64,000 nucleotides of DNA from Stenotrophomonas bentonitica (GTDB taxonomy: Bacteria > Pseudomonadota > Gammaproteobacteria > Xanthomonadales > Xanthomonadaceae). Below the pieces are notes generated by a model that saw only the letters and a list, made by a program, of their open reading frames with translations, had not been told where the DNA came from and did no database searches. This document shows positions 45,325 through 54,013 of the stretch, piece by piece. Location of the stretch: the NCBI RefSeq assembly GCF_013185915.1, contig NZ_JAAZUH010000001.1, forward strand, positions 2,356,001-2,420,000, in the 5' to 3' direction. How positions within the stretch are numbered: the first letter of the stretch is position 1; every line of letters starts with the position of its first letter. The position numbers and the translations under genes are program-made.

Positions 45325-48096
45325 TTAATGCGCCTCGTCCCAGTTATCGCCAACGCCGGCGTCGACCACCAGCGGAACGCGCAACTGTGCAGCAGACGAC
45401 ATTAGTTCGACCACCTGCGTGCGCAAGGTTTCCAGAAACTCGCTTTCGGTTTCGAATACCAGTTCGTCGTGCACCTGCAGAATCATCCGTGCGCGACCGC
45501 CCTGCCCCTGCAGCCAGTCGTCCACCTTCACCATGGCGCGCTTGATGATGTCCGCCGCGGTGCCCTGCATGGGGGCGTTGATCGCGGCGCGCTCGGCACC
45601 GGCGCGCAGGCCCTGGTTGCGGGCGTGGATGTCGTTCAGGTACAGCCGGCGGCCTTCGATGGTTTCCACGTAGCCCTGGTCGCGGGCCTGCTGGCGCATG
45701 CGTTCCATGAAGTCGCGCACGCCCGGGTAGCGGCTGAAGTACAGCGCCACGTAGTCCTGCGCCTGGCCACGGTCGATGCCCAGGTTGCGGGCCAGGCCGA
45801 ACGCGCTCATGCCATACATCAGCCCGAAGTTGATCGCCTTGGCCGCACGCCGCTCGTTCGGGGTGACCTCGTCAAGCGCGCGGCTGAACACTTCGGCCGC
45901 GGTGGCGCGGTGCACGTCCACGCCCTGCTCGAAGGCGCGGACCAGGCCGGGGTCTTCGGACAGGTGGGCCATGATCCGCAGTTCAATCTGCGAGTAGTCG
46001 CAGGCCAGCAGCTTGTGTCCCGGCGGGGCCACGAAGGCGCGGCGGATGCGGCGGCCGTCCTCGGTGCGGATCGGGATGTTCTGCAGGTTCGGGTCGGAAG
46101 AAGACAACCGGCCGGTGGCCGCGCCGGACTGGTGATAGCTGGTGTGCACGCGGCCGGTGTCGGGGTTGACCATTTCCGGCAGCTTGTCGGTGTAGGTGCT
46201 GCGCAGCTTCGCCAGGCCCCGGTACTCCAGGATCACCCGCGGCAGCTCGTGCTGCTCGGCGATCGCCTCCAGCGCTTCTTCATTGGTGCTGGGCTGGCCC
46301 TTGGGGGTCTTGACCAGCGCCGGCAGCTTCAGCTCGTCGAACAGCACTGCCTGCAGCTGCTTGGGCGAGTCCAGGCTGAAGGTGTGCCCGGCCAGCTCGG
46401 TGGCCTTCTGCTGGGCGGCCAGCATGCGCGCGCCCAGGTCCTGGCTCTGCCGGCGCAGCTCGGCGCTGTCGATATAGACGCCGTTGGCCTCGATCCGGGC
46501 CAGCACCGGCACCAGCGGCATTTCGATGCTGCGGTACACGTTGTCCAGCGGGGCCGAGGCCAGCAGCTGCGGCTGCAGCACCCGGTGCAGGCGCAGGGTG
46601 ATGTCGGCGTCTTCGGCCGCGTAGCGGCTGGCTTCGTCCAGCCCCACCTGCGAGAACGGGATCTGCTTGGCGCCCTTGCCGGCCACGTCCTCGAACTTGA
46701 TGGTGGTGTAGCCCAGGTAGCGCATCGCCAGCGAATCCATGTCGTGGCGGGTGGCGGTGGAGTTGAGCACGAAGCTCTCGAGCATGGTGTCGTCGTGGTA
46801 GCCCTGCACGTCCACGCCGTGGCGGCGCAGCACGTGCAGGTCGTACTTGCCGTGCTGGCCGAGCTTCTTCTTTTCGGGGTTCTCCAGCACCGGGCGCAGC
46901 GCGTCCAGTACCTGCTGGCGCGGCAGCTGCGCCGGGGCGCCGGGGTAGTCATGCCCGACCGGGATGTAGGCCGCCTTGCCCGGCTCCACCGCCAGGCTGA
47001 TCCCGACCAGGTTGGCGCGCATCGCGTCGAGGGCGTCGGTTTCGGTGTCGAAGGCGACCAGCTCGGCCGCTTCGGCACGGGCGACCCATGCCTGCAGCTG
47101 TTCGGTGGTCAGCACCGTCTCGTACTCGCCCGGGGCCGACAGCGCGGGGTCGAGCGCGGTGGCCGGCTCGCCGGCCGGGGCCTTCGCGTAGCCGGCGGCG
47201 GTGCCGCGCAGGCTCACCGGCGCGTCGCTGGCGGCGGTGGCCGCTGCGGCCGGACCGCCGAGTTCCTTCAGCGCCTGGGTGAAGCCATAGCGCAGGTACA
47301 GCTCGCCCAGCACCGGCACGTCCGGGTCGCGCAGCGCCAGGGTCTGCGGGGTGGCGTCCAGCGCCACGTCAGTTCGGATGGTGACCAGTTCGCGGTTCAG
47401 CGGCAGGCGCTCCAGCGCGGCGCGCAGATTCTCGCCGATCTTGCCTTTCATGCCTGGCGCGGCGGCCATCACCCCGTCCAGGTGCTGGTACTCGGCCAGC
47501 CACTTGGCGGCGGTCTTCGGGCCGCACTTCTCCACGCCCGGGACGTTGTCCACGGCGTCGCCCATCAGCGCCAGCAGGTCGACGATCTGGTCGGCGCGCA
47601 CGCCGAACTTCTCCATCACCGCCGCGTCCGAGTCCATGCGGCTGCCGGTCATGGTGTTGACCAGCTCGATGCCCGGGCGGACCAGCTGGGCGAAGTCCTT
47701 GTCGCCGGTGGAAATGGTGACCGTCATGCCTTCGCGGTGGCCCTGCAGGGCCAGGGTGCCGATCACATCGTCGGCTTCCACGCCGGGAATGCGCAGGATG
47801 CTCAGGCCGAGCGCCTCGACGATCCGGCACATCGGTTCGACCTGCGGGCGCAGGTCGTCGGGCATCGGCGGGCGGTTGGCCTTGTAATCGGCATACAGGT
47901 CGTCACGGAAGGTCTTGCCAGGGGCGTCAACCACGAAGGCCACGTACTCCGGGCGCTCCTTCAGGGTGGCGCGCAGCATGTTGACCACGCCGAACAGCGC
48001 GCCGGTGGGTTCACCGGCCGCGTTGGTCAGCGGCGGAAGCGCGTGGAACGCGCGATACAGGTAACTGGACCCGTCAATCAGGACTAATCGGCTCAT
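45325..48096 (-). CDS. polA: DNA polymerase I
   Basis: A 923-residue three-domain polymerase starting MSRLVLIDGSSYLYRAFHALPPL. The 5' nuclease domain is N-terminal. The 3'-5' exonuclease is active in principle (AFDTETDALD retains the D-x-E metal ligands). The polymerase domain has motif A DYSQIELRIMAHLS (about residue 690-705), motif B RRAAKAINFGLMYGMSAFGL, and motif C VHDELVFE. It fills gaps in repair and processes Okazaki fragments. The sX13-like RNA lies downstream and the DUF2782 gene is divergent upstream. Confidence 0.97.
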   Translation of the reverse strand: MSRLVLIDGSSYLYRAFHALPPLTNAAGEPTGALFGVVNMLRATLKERPEYVAFVVDAPGKTFRDDLYADYKANRPPMPDDLRPQVEPMCRIVEALGLSILRIPGVEADDVIGTLALQGHREGMTVTISTGDKDFAQLVRPGIELVNTMTGSRMDSDAAVMEKFGVRADQIVDLLALMGDAVDNVPGVEKCGPKTAAKWLAEYQHLDGVMAAAPGMKGKIGENLRAALERLPLNRELVTIRTDVALDATPQTLALRDPDVPVLGELYLRYGFTQALKELGGPAAAATAASDAPVSLRGTAAGYAKAPAGEPATALDPALSAPGEYETVLTTEQLQAWVARAEAAELVAFDTETDALDAMRANLVGISLAVEPGKAAYIPVGHDYPGAPAQLPRQQVLDALRPVLENPEKKKLGQHGKYDLHVLRRHGVDVQGYHDDTMLESFVLNSTATRHDMDSLAMRYLGYTTIKFEDVAGKGAKQIPFSQVGLDEASRYAAEDADITLRLHRVLQPQLLASAPLDNVYRSIEMPLVPVLARIEANGVYIDSAELRRQSQDLGARMLAAQQKATELAGHTFSLDSPKQLQAVLFDELKLPALVKTPKGQPSTNEEALEAIAEQHELPRVILEYRGLAKLRSTYTDKLPEMVNPDTGRVHTSYHQSGAATGRLSSSDPNLQNIPIRTEDGRRIRRAFVAPPGHKLLACDYSQIELRIMAHLSEDPGLVRAFEQGVDVHRATAAEVFSRALDEVTPNERRAAKAINFGLMYGMSAFGLARNLGIDRGQAQDYVALYFSRYPGVRDFMERMRQQARDQGYVETIEGRRLYLNDIHARNQGLRAGAERAAINAPMQGTAADIIKRAMVKVDDWLQGQGGRARMILQVHDELVFETESEFLETLRTQVVELMSSAAQLRVPLVVDAGVGDNWDEAH

Positions 48097-48194
48097 GCGA
48101 CGATTCTACGCGCCCGGCCGTGACCGATCGCGGCACCGGCATCACGGGGCATGGGGCATAATCACGGCTCCCCCCGCCCCAGGAACCCCGGTCC

Positions 48195-48479
48195 ATGAAG
48201 ACACTGATGCTGGCAGGTCTGCTTGTGTTGGCTGGTTGTGCGACCACCGGCGGTGCCGGCGTTCCTCCGGTCGACGTGACCGGCGCCGATGTTGCCAAGC
48301 GCACCATGGACAACGGCGACACCATCGAGGAGTACCGGGTGGGTGGCCAGCTCCGCATGGTCAAGGTCACGCCCTCGCGCGGGGCCCCGTATTACATGTA
48401 CGAAGGCAACCGCACCGGCGGCGTGGACCGCAGCAAGGACGGAACCGCGCCGGTGTACTGGAAGCTCTACAGCTGGTGA
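48195..48479 (+). CDS. DUF2782 family lipoprotein
   Basis: A 94-residue lipoprotein with lipobox VLAGC (Cys15). The mature part contains the DUF2782 pattern NGDTIEEYRVGGQLRMVKVTPSRGAPYYMYE and a tryptophan near the C-terminus. Homologues are often encoded next to polA in gammaproteobacteria, as here, where the two genes are divergent. The function is unknown. Confidence 0.8.
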   Translation: MKTLMLAGLLVLAGCATTGGAGVPPVDVTGADVAKRTMDNGDTIEEYRVGGQLRMVKVTPSRGAPYYMYEGNRTGGVDRSKDGTAPVYWKLYSW

Positions 48480-48498
48480 GCAGGACCTGCCGTACCCG

Positions 48499-48738
48499 AT
48501 GACCACGCCTGAACGACGCAAGCCCATCGACCCCGCCGTACTGCGCGAGGGGCTCAGTGCCGAGCAGCGCCAGACGGTGGATACGCTGGAGCAGTTCGGC
48601 TGGCAGCTGCGTTTCGTGCGCCGCCCCATTTTCCGCGACGCGGTGCCGGTGCTGTACGACCGTGCCGGGCAGCGCTACGTGGTGGTGCAGGCCGATGGCA
48701 CGCTGGATGAATCGCAGACGCTGACGATCCGGCCGTAA
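48499..48738 (+). CDS. small hypothetical protein
   Basis: A 79-residue ORF from the ATG at 48499, 20 bases after the DUF2782 stop and probably in the same transcript. It has no signal peptide or membrane segment. The middle (EQFGWQLRFVRRPIFRDAVPVLYDRAGQRYVVVQADGTL) reads like a small strand-rich domain. The family is not recognised, but the composition is that of a real gene. Confidence 0.65.
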   Translation: MTTPERRKPIDPAVLREGLSAEQRQTVDTLEQFGWQLRFVRRPIFRDAVPVLYDRAGQRYVVVQADGTLDESQTLTIRP

Positions 48739-48739
48739 T

Positions 48740-49186
48740 TCAACGGATCACCAGCACCGGGACCGTACTACGCGCCAACACCTCGGCGGTCTGGCTGCCC
48801 AGCAACACCCGGGTCACGCCGCGGCGGCCGTGGGAGGTCATCACGATCAGGTCGCTGTTGCGCTCGGTGGCGGTGTCGATGATGCCGTCGGCAGCGTAGC
48901 GGTCGAGCACGTGCAGGGTGGTCGAGCGCAGCCCCTGGGCCTCGCACGCCGCCTTGGCCGGGGCCAGGATCTTCGACGCGGTCTCTTCCCGGTCGGCCTT
49001 GTATTCCGGGCTGTTCATGTAGCCCACGCTCCAGCCCATGGCGTCGTACATGCCCACCGCCCAGGGCTCGGACACGGTGACGATGTCGACCTCCGCATCG
49101 AGGTCGCGGGCCAGCTCCAGACCCTTGAGCAGGCCCTTTTCGGACAGCTCCGAACCGTCGGTGGCAATCAGGATCCGCTTGTACAT
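48740..49186 (-). CDS. universal stress protein
   Basis: From MYKRILIATDGSELSEKGLLKGLELARDL the product has 148 residues. It shows the UspA fold with the ATP-binding loop GRRGVTRVLLGSQTAEVLARSTVPVLVI near the C-terminus, of the G-2x-G-9x-G(S/T) type. ATP-binding universal stress proteins support survival under oxidative or energy stress. The longer ORF start (49261) adds an unlikely leader. It meets the convergent small gene with a one-base gap. Confidence 0.92.
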   Translation of the reverse strand: MYKRILIATDGSELSEKGLLKGLELARDLDAEVDIVTVSEPWAVGMYDAMGWSVGYMNSPEYKADREETASKILAPAKAACEAQGLRSTTLHVLDRYAADGIIDTATERNSDLIVMTSHGRRGVTRVLLGSQTAEVLARSTVPVLVIR

Positions 49187-49257
49187 GGCACGCTCCTTGG
49201 CGCTGGCGATGGGACCACCATTGCACACCGGGTGTGCAGGCGATGCCTTGAGCGGGA

Positions 49258-50628
49258 TCAATCGGCTCGTGACAGCCTTGCGTGGACCCGCTCCAGGGCA
49301 GTGCGGCCGTGCGCTGCTGCAGCCGGTTCAAGCGTGGCAGCAAGGGCGTCGGCCATGGCGTGCCGGACCCGGGCGGCGCGTGCCGGATCGGCCTGGATCC
49401 ACTCGTGGATCTGGGCGGGATCGAACCGCGCCACCAGCGCGTTGCGGCGTTCGACCAGCCGCTGCGCCATCGCCTGCGGCGTGGGCCATGCCGTCGCCTT
49501 GGGCCAATGGCATTCGATCACCCGGGCAATCGTGGCATGCGGCAGCAGGGCCAGCCGGTAGCCCATCTCGGCCAGGGTGTCGGCGACCGCCGGATCCGGC
49601 GCCACCGGTGGACGGAACGAAGCAGCAACACTTTCGGACTGGAAGCCGTAAGGCCAGCCCAGGATGTCCTGCAGATTGCCGGGGTCCGGCCCGAACGCGT
49701 CGAATTCGACGACATTGGAAGCAAATGCGTCCGGTATCGGGAACAGGGAGGGCGGTCGCTGCGCAATGGCCGCCGTGCGGCTGTCGGCTTTGGGCAGCAT
49801 GGCGCCCGACTGCGGGTGGCGGAAGCCGAGCGGACCGCTGGAGCCGAAGTCCAGCGACATGCCGACCCGCGCGCCGTCGCGCACGGTGTAGCCGAAGTTC
49901 TCCAGCCGGTAGTTGAGCTGGTCCCAGTTGCCCAGCCAGCGTGACACCACGTAATGGCGCAGCTGTTCGCAGCGCAGCTCCACCGGCAGCATGCGGTTCA
50001 TCGCCTCCAGCGCGTCGAAGCGGGCCTGGTCGGTAGCCGCATGCCGTCGCGCGTCGGCGCCCTGCAGGGCCCACCAGTCGACCCCCGCCCCGCGCAGCAG
50101 GGCGGCGTTGTCGGCCACGGCCTTGGCATGCCACTCGCGCAGTGCGTCGTAGCAGCGGCATGCGTCGGGATCGCCGGCGGCTGCCAGATCGGCCGCCGCA
50201 TCGCTGAGCAGGAAGTCGCCCAGGTCCTGGAATGCGGGGTCGTAGCGGGTGCCCACGTGCTGCCCGGTGTCGGCCAGGCCCTCCGCCGCCGACACCAGCG
50301 CGTGGTCGGGCGCCAGCAACCCGGTCAGCTGGAACAGCGCGCCCAGGGTGACTTCGATGGCGCTGCTGGCGCTGTCGGCGGTGGCCTTGACCCGCCAGCG
50401 CTCGTGGTCGCGCATCACCATCACCGCCGGCTGGCTGCCCGCGCCCTGCCAGGGCGTGGCCGGGCAGGGCGCCAGGTCGAGCGGGCGCGGGCCGACCGGC
50501 GCGGCGTTGCTGACCCGTTCCATTGGCAACCGGGGCGACAGCCCACGTTCGGACGGCAGGCCGCTTCGCCTCGGAAGCGCGGCCGGCGGTGACGCACCGA
50601 AGACGGTGTTGGGAATCAAGGGGCGCAC
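49258..50628 (-). CDS. unrecognised protein with atypical kinase-like motifs
   Basis: The frame encodes up to 456 residues from a GTG; the ATG at 50523 (MERVSNAAPV) is an alternative start. The first about 60 residues are rich in Pro, Arg, Ser and look disordered. Then come features of a HipA/PI4K-like kinase fold: a strand with Lys81 (RWRVKAT), a helix with Glu92 (IEVTLGALFQLTGL), a catalytic-loop-like GNWDQLNYRLENFGY (233-247) and MSLDFGSS with Asp260-Phe-Gly. The Asp236 to Asn244 spacing is longer than the usual D-x4-N. The function is inferred only; no family is recognised. Confidence 0.65.
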   Translation of the reverse strand: MRPLIPNTVFGASPPAALPRRSGLPSERGLSPRLPMERVSNAAPVGPRPLDLAPCPATPWQGAGSQPAVMVMRDHERWRVKATADSASSAIEVTLGALFQLTGLLAPDHALVSAAEGLADTGQHVGTRYDPAFQDLGDFLLSDAAADLAAAGDPDACRCYDALREWHAKAVADNAALLRGAGVDWWALQGADARRHAATDQARFDALEAMNRMLPVELRCEQLRHYVVSRWLGNWDQLNYRLENFGYTVRDGARVGMSLDFGSSGPLGFRHPQSGAMLPKADSRTAAIAQRPPSLFPIPDAFASNVVEFDAFGPDPGNLQDILGWPYGFQSESVAASFRPPVAPDPAVADTLAEMGYRLALLPHATIARVIECHWPKATAWPTPQAMAQRLVERRNALVARFDPAQIHEWIQADPARAARVRHAMADALAATLEPAAAAHGRTALERVHARLSRAD

Positions 50629-50704
50629 CCGTCATGAACAGGGCACGGACACTAGCAGCGTCTGCCGACGTTGCCGGTTCGGACTGCGTGCAAAGTGCCT
50701 GGGC

Positions 50705-50986
50705 TTACGACGCCGCGAGCCGTCGCCGACGCGATGGACGGCTGCGGGTGGCCACCAGCACGACAACCATCACGCTGGCGGCAGTCAGCCAGAACACCCA
50801 GCCACCCAGCATCAGGTCCCGGGTCACCCCCGGCGGCGCGCAGCGCAGCTGCAGCAGGTCCAGGTGGCCGCCACTGTCCAGGCATGCGGCCACCTGGTCG
50901 AACAGGGCCAGCACCGGTGCTGCCCAGCCCGCCGACAGTGTCAGCGCGACCAGTGCCGCCATCAGGTACGGGATTCCCTTGTTCAT
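50705..50986 (-). CDS. small two-helix membrane protein
   Basis: A 93-residue ORF from MNKGIPYLMAALVALTLSAG, with a GGGAG box upstream. One helix is near the N-terminus (residues 6-30) and one is near 62-80 (LGGWVFWLTAASVMVVVLV), followed by a very basic tail. A pair of cysteines (ACLDSGGHLDLLQLRC) lies between the helices, on the periplasmic side if the positive tail is inside. Function unknown. Confidence 0.65.
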   Translation of the reverse strand: MNKGIPYLMAALVALTLSAGWAAPVLALFDQVAACLDSGGHLDLLQLRCAPPGVTRDLMLGGWVFWLTAASVMVVVLVATRSRPSRRRRLAAS

Positions 50987-51140
50987 GTGCGCGCTCCCAG
51001 CAGACAGCGCCAGACTCTGGGCGCGTCGCCGGGGCGCGACAAGGAGCACGCGACGAACTGGGTGAATTCCGGGATGAGTCGCGTTACCGCAGGGGCGAAG
51101 CTGATGCGCAGGAGCGGGGATGACCCGCCCCGCGCAGGAT

Positions 51141-51695
51141 TCAGGCGACCTGCACGATGCGCGCGCCCTGGCACAGCGGATAGGTGGCCACCAGCTCGGC
51201 AATGCGCTCGCGCATCGTCTCGAACGAGGCGCCATACAGGTACAGCGCGGTTTCGCTGGGGCCCTGCCACCAGCTGCAGACCTCGCCGTGGCCGTCGATG
51301 CGTTCGACGATCTGGTCGAACACGTAGTTCGAGTCGCACTGTTCGTAGACCTCATCCGGCAGGTCGGTGCCGTTGAGGTACAGCGCCAGGCCTTCGGTGC
51401 TGCCGAATGCCAGGTCCGGTGCGCCTTCGCGCTGGATCAGCGAGCCCTTGGGCGCACCAAGTTGTTCGAGCGCTTCGATCAGGTTGGGCAGCGCGGCGCC
51501 GTCGTGCAGCAGGATCTCCAGATCGCCGTACTCGACCTCACCGTCTTCGGACAGCGCGGTGCCACCGCCCATGATCTCGCCGATGCCGGCGCCTTCCAGC
51601 ATCGCATCGAGCGGGTCTTCGAACAGCTGCAGGCGGTGTTCGGGCTGCAGGCGGGCATTCAATTTGACGTTGAGGGAGAGCGGGGTCGTTGACAT
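51141..51695 (-). CDS. conserved hypothetical soluble protein
   Basis: From MSTTPLSLNVKLNARLQPEHRLQLFEDPLDAML the product has 184 residues, acidic, without signal or membrane segments. The first half contains GIGEIMGGGTALSEDGEVEYGDLEILL and the second half ALYLNGTDLPDEVYEQCDSNYVFDQIVERIDGHGEV. The two halves may be repeats of one alpha/beta unit, since GGGTALSEDGEVEYGDLEI and SEDGHGEV-like segments recur. The family is not recognised by name. It follows uvrD after 65 bases on the same strand, so it may be expressed with it. Confidence 0.68.
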   Translation of the reverse strand: MSTTPLSLNVKLNARLQPEHRLQLFEDPLDAMLEGAGIGEIMGGGTALSEDGEVEYGDLEILLHDGAALPNLIEALEQLGAPKGSLIQREGAPDLAFGSTEGLALYLNGTDLPDEVYEQCDSNYVFDQIVERIDGHGEVCSWWQGPSETALYLYGASFETMRERIAELVATYPLCQGARIVQVA

Positions 51696-51760
51696 GGAAT
51701 GAGCCGACAAAAAAGGTTGGTGGGATGGTTGCGTTGCGCGTCGTCCGTGACATGCCGTGG

Positions 51761-53953
51761 TCAGATCACCGTCAGGTTGGCGTACGCCATCACCAGCCAC
51801 TTGCTGCCGGCCTCGGCGAACTCCACCTGCACGCGCGCGTGCGCGCCGCTGCCTTCGTAGTCGGTGACCATGCCTTCGCCGAAGCGGGCGTGGGTGACCA
51901 GCGCACCGAGCTTGAGCGGCGGTGCTTCCAGCGCGGCGTGGCCGGCCGGGCGGCTGGCACCGAGCGAGGCACCGCGTGAGACCTGCACCTTGGGCCGCAC
52001 TTCATTGAGCAGTTCGCGCGGAATCTCACGCAGGAAGCGCGAGGGCACGTTGTAGTTTTCCTGGCCGTGGATACGGCGCGACTCGGCGTAGCTCAGCACC
52101 AGCTTCTGGCGTGCGCGGGTGATGCCCACATACGCCAGGCGACGCTCTTCCTCGAGCCGGCCACTTTCTTCCAGCGAGCGCGCGCTCGGGAACAGCCCGT
52201 CTTCCATGCCGGCCAGGAACACCAGCGGGAACTCCAGGCCCTTGGCCGAATGCAGGGTCATCAGCTGCACGCCCTCCTCGCCCGCCTGGGCCTGGCCTTC
52301 GCCGGCCTCCAGCGAGGCATAGGACAGGAACGCGACCAGCTCGCTCATGGTCTCGCCGGTCTCTTCGATGTCGTCCTCGCGCCGGGTGAAGCGCGAGGCC
52401 GCCGAAACCAGTTCGTCCAGGTTGTCCGCGCGCGATTCGGAATCCAGCGCGTTGCGGCTTTCCTTCGACCAGTGCTCACGCAGGCCGGAGCGGATCAACA
52501 CATGGTCGATGCGTTCGGCCAGGGTCATCTCGCCGGCTTCGTGCTCCAGCTGGTTGACCAGGGTCAGGAAGCCGGCGAGCGCGTTGCGGGCGCGTGCGGC
52601 CAGTTCGTTGCCCTGGGTGGTCAGCATGGTGGCCTCCCACAGCGAGATCGCCTGGCTGCGCGCCAGCCGGCGCACTTCGTCCAGGGTACGGTCGCCAATG
52701 CCGCGGGTGGGCGTGTTGACCGCACGTTCGAAGGCGGCGTCGTCATTGCGGTTGGTCATCAACCGCAGGTAGGCCAGCGCATCCTTGATTTCGGCACGCT
52801 CGAAGAAGCGCATGCCGCCGTACACCCGGTACGGGACCTGCTCGGAGAGCAGCGCTTCTTCGAACGCACGCGACTGCGCGTTGCTGCGGTAAAGCACAGC
52901 GGCGTCGCCATAGCTGCCACCGTCGCGCACCCACTGGCGCGCGCGCTCGACCACGTACCGCGCCTCGTCCATTTCGTTGTAGGCCGCGTACAGGTCGATC
53001 GGCTCGCCGTCGCCGCTGTCGGTCCACAGTTCCTTGCCGATCCGGTCCGGGTTGTGCGCGATCACCGCGTTGGCCGCGCCCAGGATGTTGGCGCTGGAGC
53101 GGTAGTTCTGCTCCAGGCGCACGGTCTGCGCGCCCGGGAAATCCTTCAGGAAGCGCTGTACGTTTTCGACCTTGGCGCCGCGCCAGCCATAGATGGCCTG
53201 GTCGTCGTCGCCGACCACGAACACGTGGCCGCTGTCGCCGGCCAGCACGCGCACGAAGGCGTACTGGATGGCGTTGGTGTCCTGGAATTCGTCCACCAGG
53301 ATCTCGCGGAAGCGCGAACGGTAGTGGGCCAGCAGCGCCGGGTTGTCGCGCAGCAGTTCGTGCGCGCGCAGCAGCAGCTCGGCGAAGTCGACCAGGCCGG
53401 CGCGGTCGCAGCGCTCCTGGTAGGCCGCGTAGGCCTGGCGCATGGTCTCAAGCCAGGCGTCGTTCGGCTCGGGCTGGATGTGCTGCGGGCGACGACCTTC
53501 GTCCTTCTGCTCGTTGATCCACCACGCGATCTGCTTGGGCGGGTGCTTGCTGTCGTCGATCTCCAGCTGCTGCACCACGCGCTTGACCAGGCGCAGCTGG
53601 TCGTCCGAGTCCAGCACCTGGAAGCTGTCGGGCAGCTTGGCGTCCTGGTAGTGCAGGCGCAGCAGGCGATGGGCCAGGCCGTGGAAGGTGCCGATCCACG
53701 CGCCGCGGCTGCCGTGCGGCAGCTGCACGTCGATGCGGTGGCGCATTTCGCCGGCGGCCTTGTTGGTGAAGGTCACCGCGAAAATGCCATGGGTAGGCAC
53801 GCCGCAGACTTCATGCAGCCAGGCGATGCGGTGGGTCAGTACGCGGGTCTTGCCGGAGCCGGCACCGGCAAGCACCAGATGGTGGCCGGGCGGTGCGGAC
53901 ACAGCCTCGCGCTGGGCGGGGTTGAGCCCGTCGAGCAAATGGGAAACATCCAT
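51761..53953 (-). CDS. uvrD: DNA helicase II (UvrD)
   Basis: A 730-residue SF1A helicase, the usual UvrD length. The Q-motif and Walker A are LNPAQREAVSAPPGHHLVLAGAGSGKTRVLTHR (about residues 10-42), followed by FTNKAAGEMRHRI, FVVGDDDQAIYGWRGA (motif III), VRLEQNYRSS (motif IV), and VQLMTLHSAKGLEFPLVFLAGMEDGLFP and RRLAYVGITRARQKLVLSYA near 550-640. A C-terminal Tudor-like domain (GALVTHARFGEGMVTDYEGSG) completes it. It removes damaged DNA in nucleotide excision and mismatch repair. Confidence 0.95.
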   Translation of the reverse strand: MDVSHLLDGLNPAQREAVSAPPGHHLVLAGAGSGKTRVLTHRIAWLHEVCGVPTHGIFAVTFTNKAAGEMRHRIDVQLPHGSRGAWIGTFHGLAHRLLRLHYQDAKLPDSFQVLDSDDQLRLVKRVVQQLEIDDSKHPPKQIAWWINEQKDEGRRPQHIQPEPNDAWLETMRQAYAAYQERCDRAGLVDFAELLLRAHELLRDNPALLAHYRSRFREILVDEFQDTNAIQYAFVRVLAGDSGHVFVVGDDDQAIYGWRGAKVENVQRFLKDFPGAQTVRLEQNYRSSANILGAANAVIAHNPDRIGKELWTDSGDGEPIDLYAAYNEMDEARYVVERARQWVRDGGSYGDAAVLYRSNAQSRAFEEALLSEQVPYRVYGGMRFFERAEIKDALAYLRLMTNRNDDAAFERAVNTPTRGIGDRTLDEVRRLARSQAISLWEATMLTTQGNELAARARNALAGFLTLVNQLEHEAGEMTLAERIDHVLIRSGLREHWSKESRNALDSESRADNLDELVSAASRFTRREDDIEETGETMSELVAFLSYASLEAGEGQAQAGEEGVQLMTLHSAKGLEFPLVFLAGMEDGLFPSARSLEESGRLEEERRLAYVGITRARQKLVLSYAESRRIHGQENYNVPSRFLREIPRELLNEVRPKVQVSRGASLGASRPAGHAALEAPPLKLGALVTHARFGEGMVTDYEGSGAHARVQVEFAEAGSKWLVMAYANLTVI

Positions 53954-54013
53954 GCGCCCATTTTACCCCGTCGGCTGCCGCCGCAGGCGTGAACCCTGCA
54001 ACCGGTTCAGGCG

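Noticed and set aside
45469..48087. 872-codon open frame opposite polA
   Set aside because: polA is unmistakable; the opposite frame is a shadow.
49328..50635. Alternative 435-codon frame over the kinase-like gene
   Set aside because: It contains Arg/Gly/Pro-rich shadow sequence, while the chosen frame shows ordered strand-helix patterns and kinase-like motifs.
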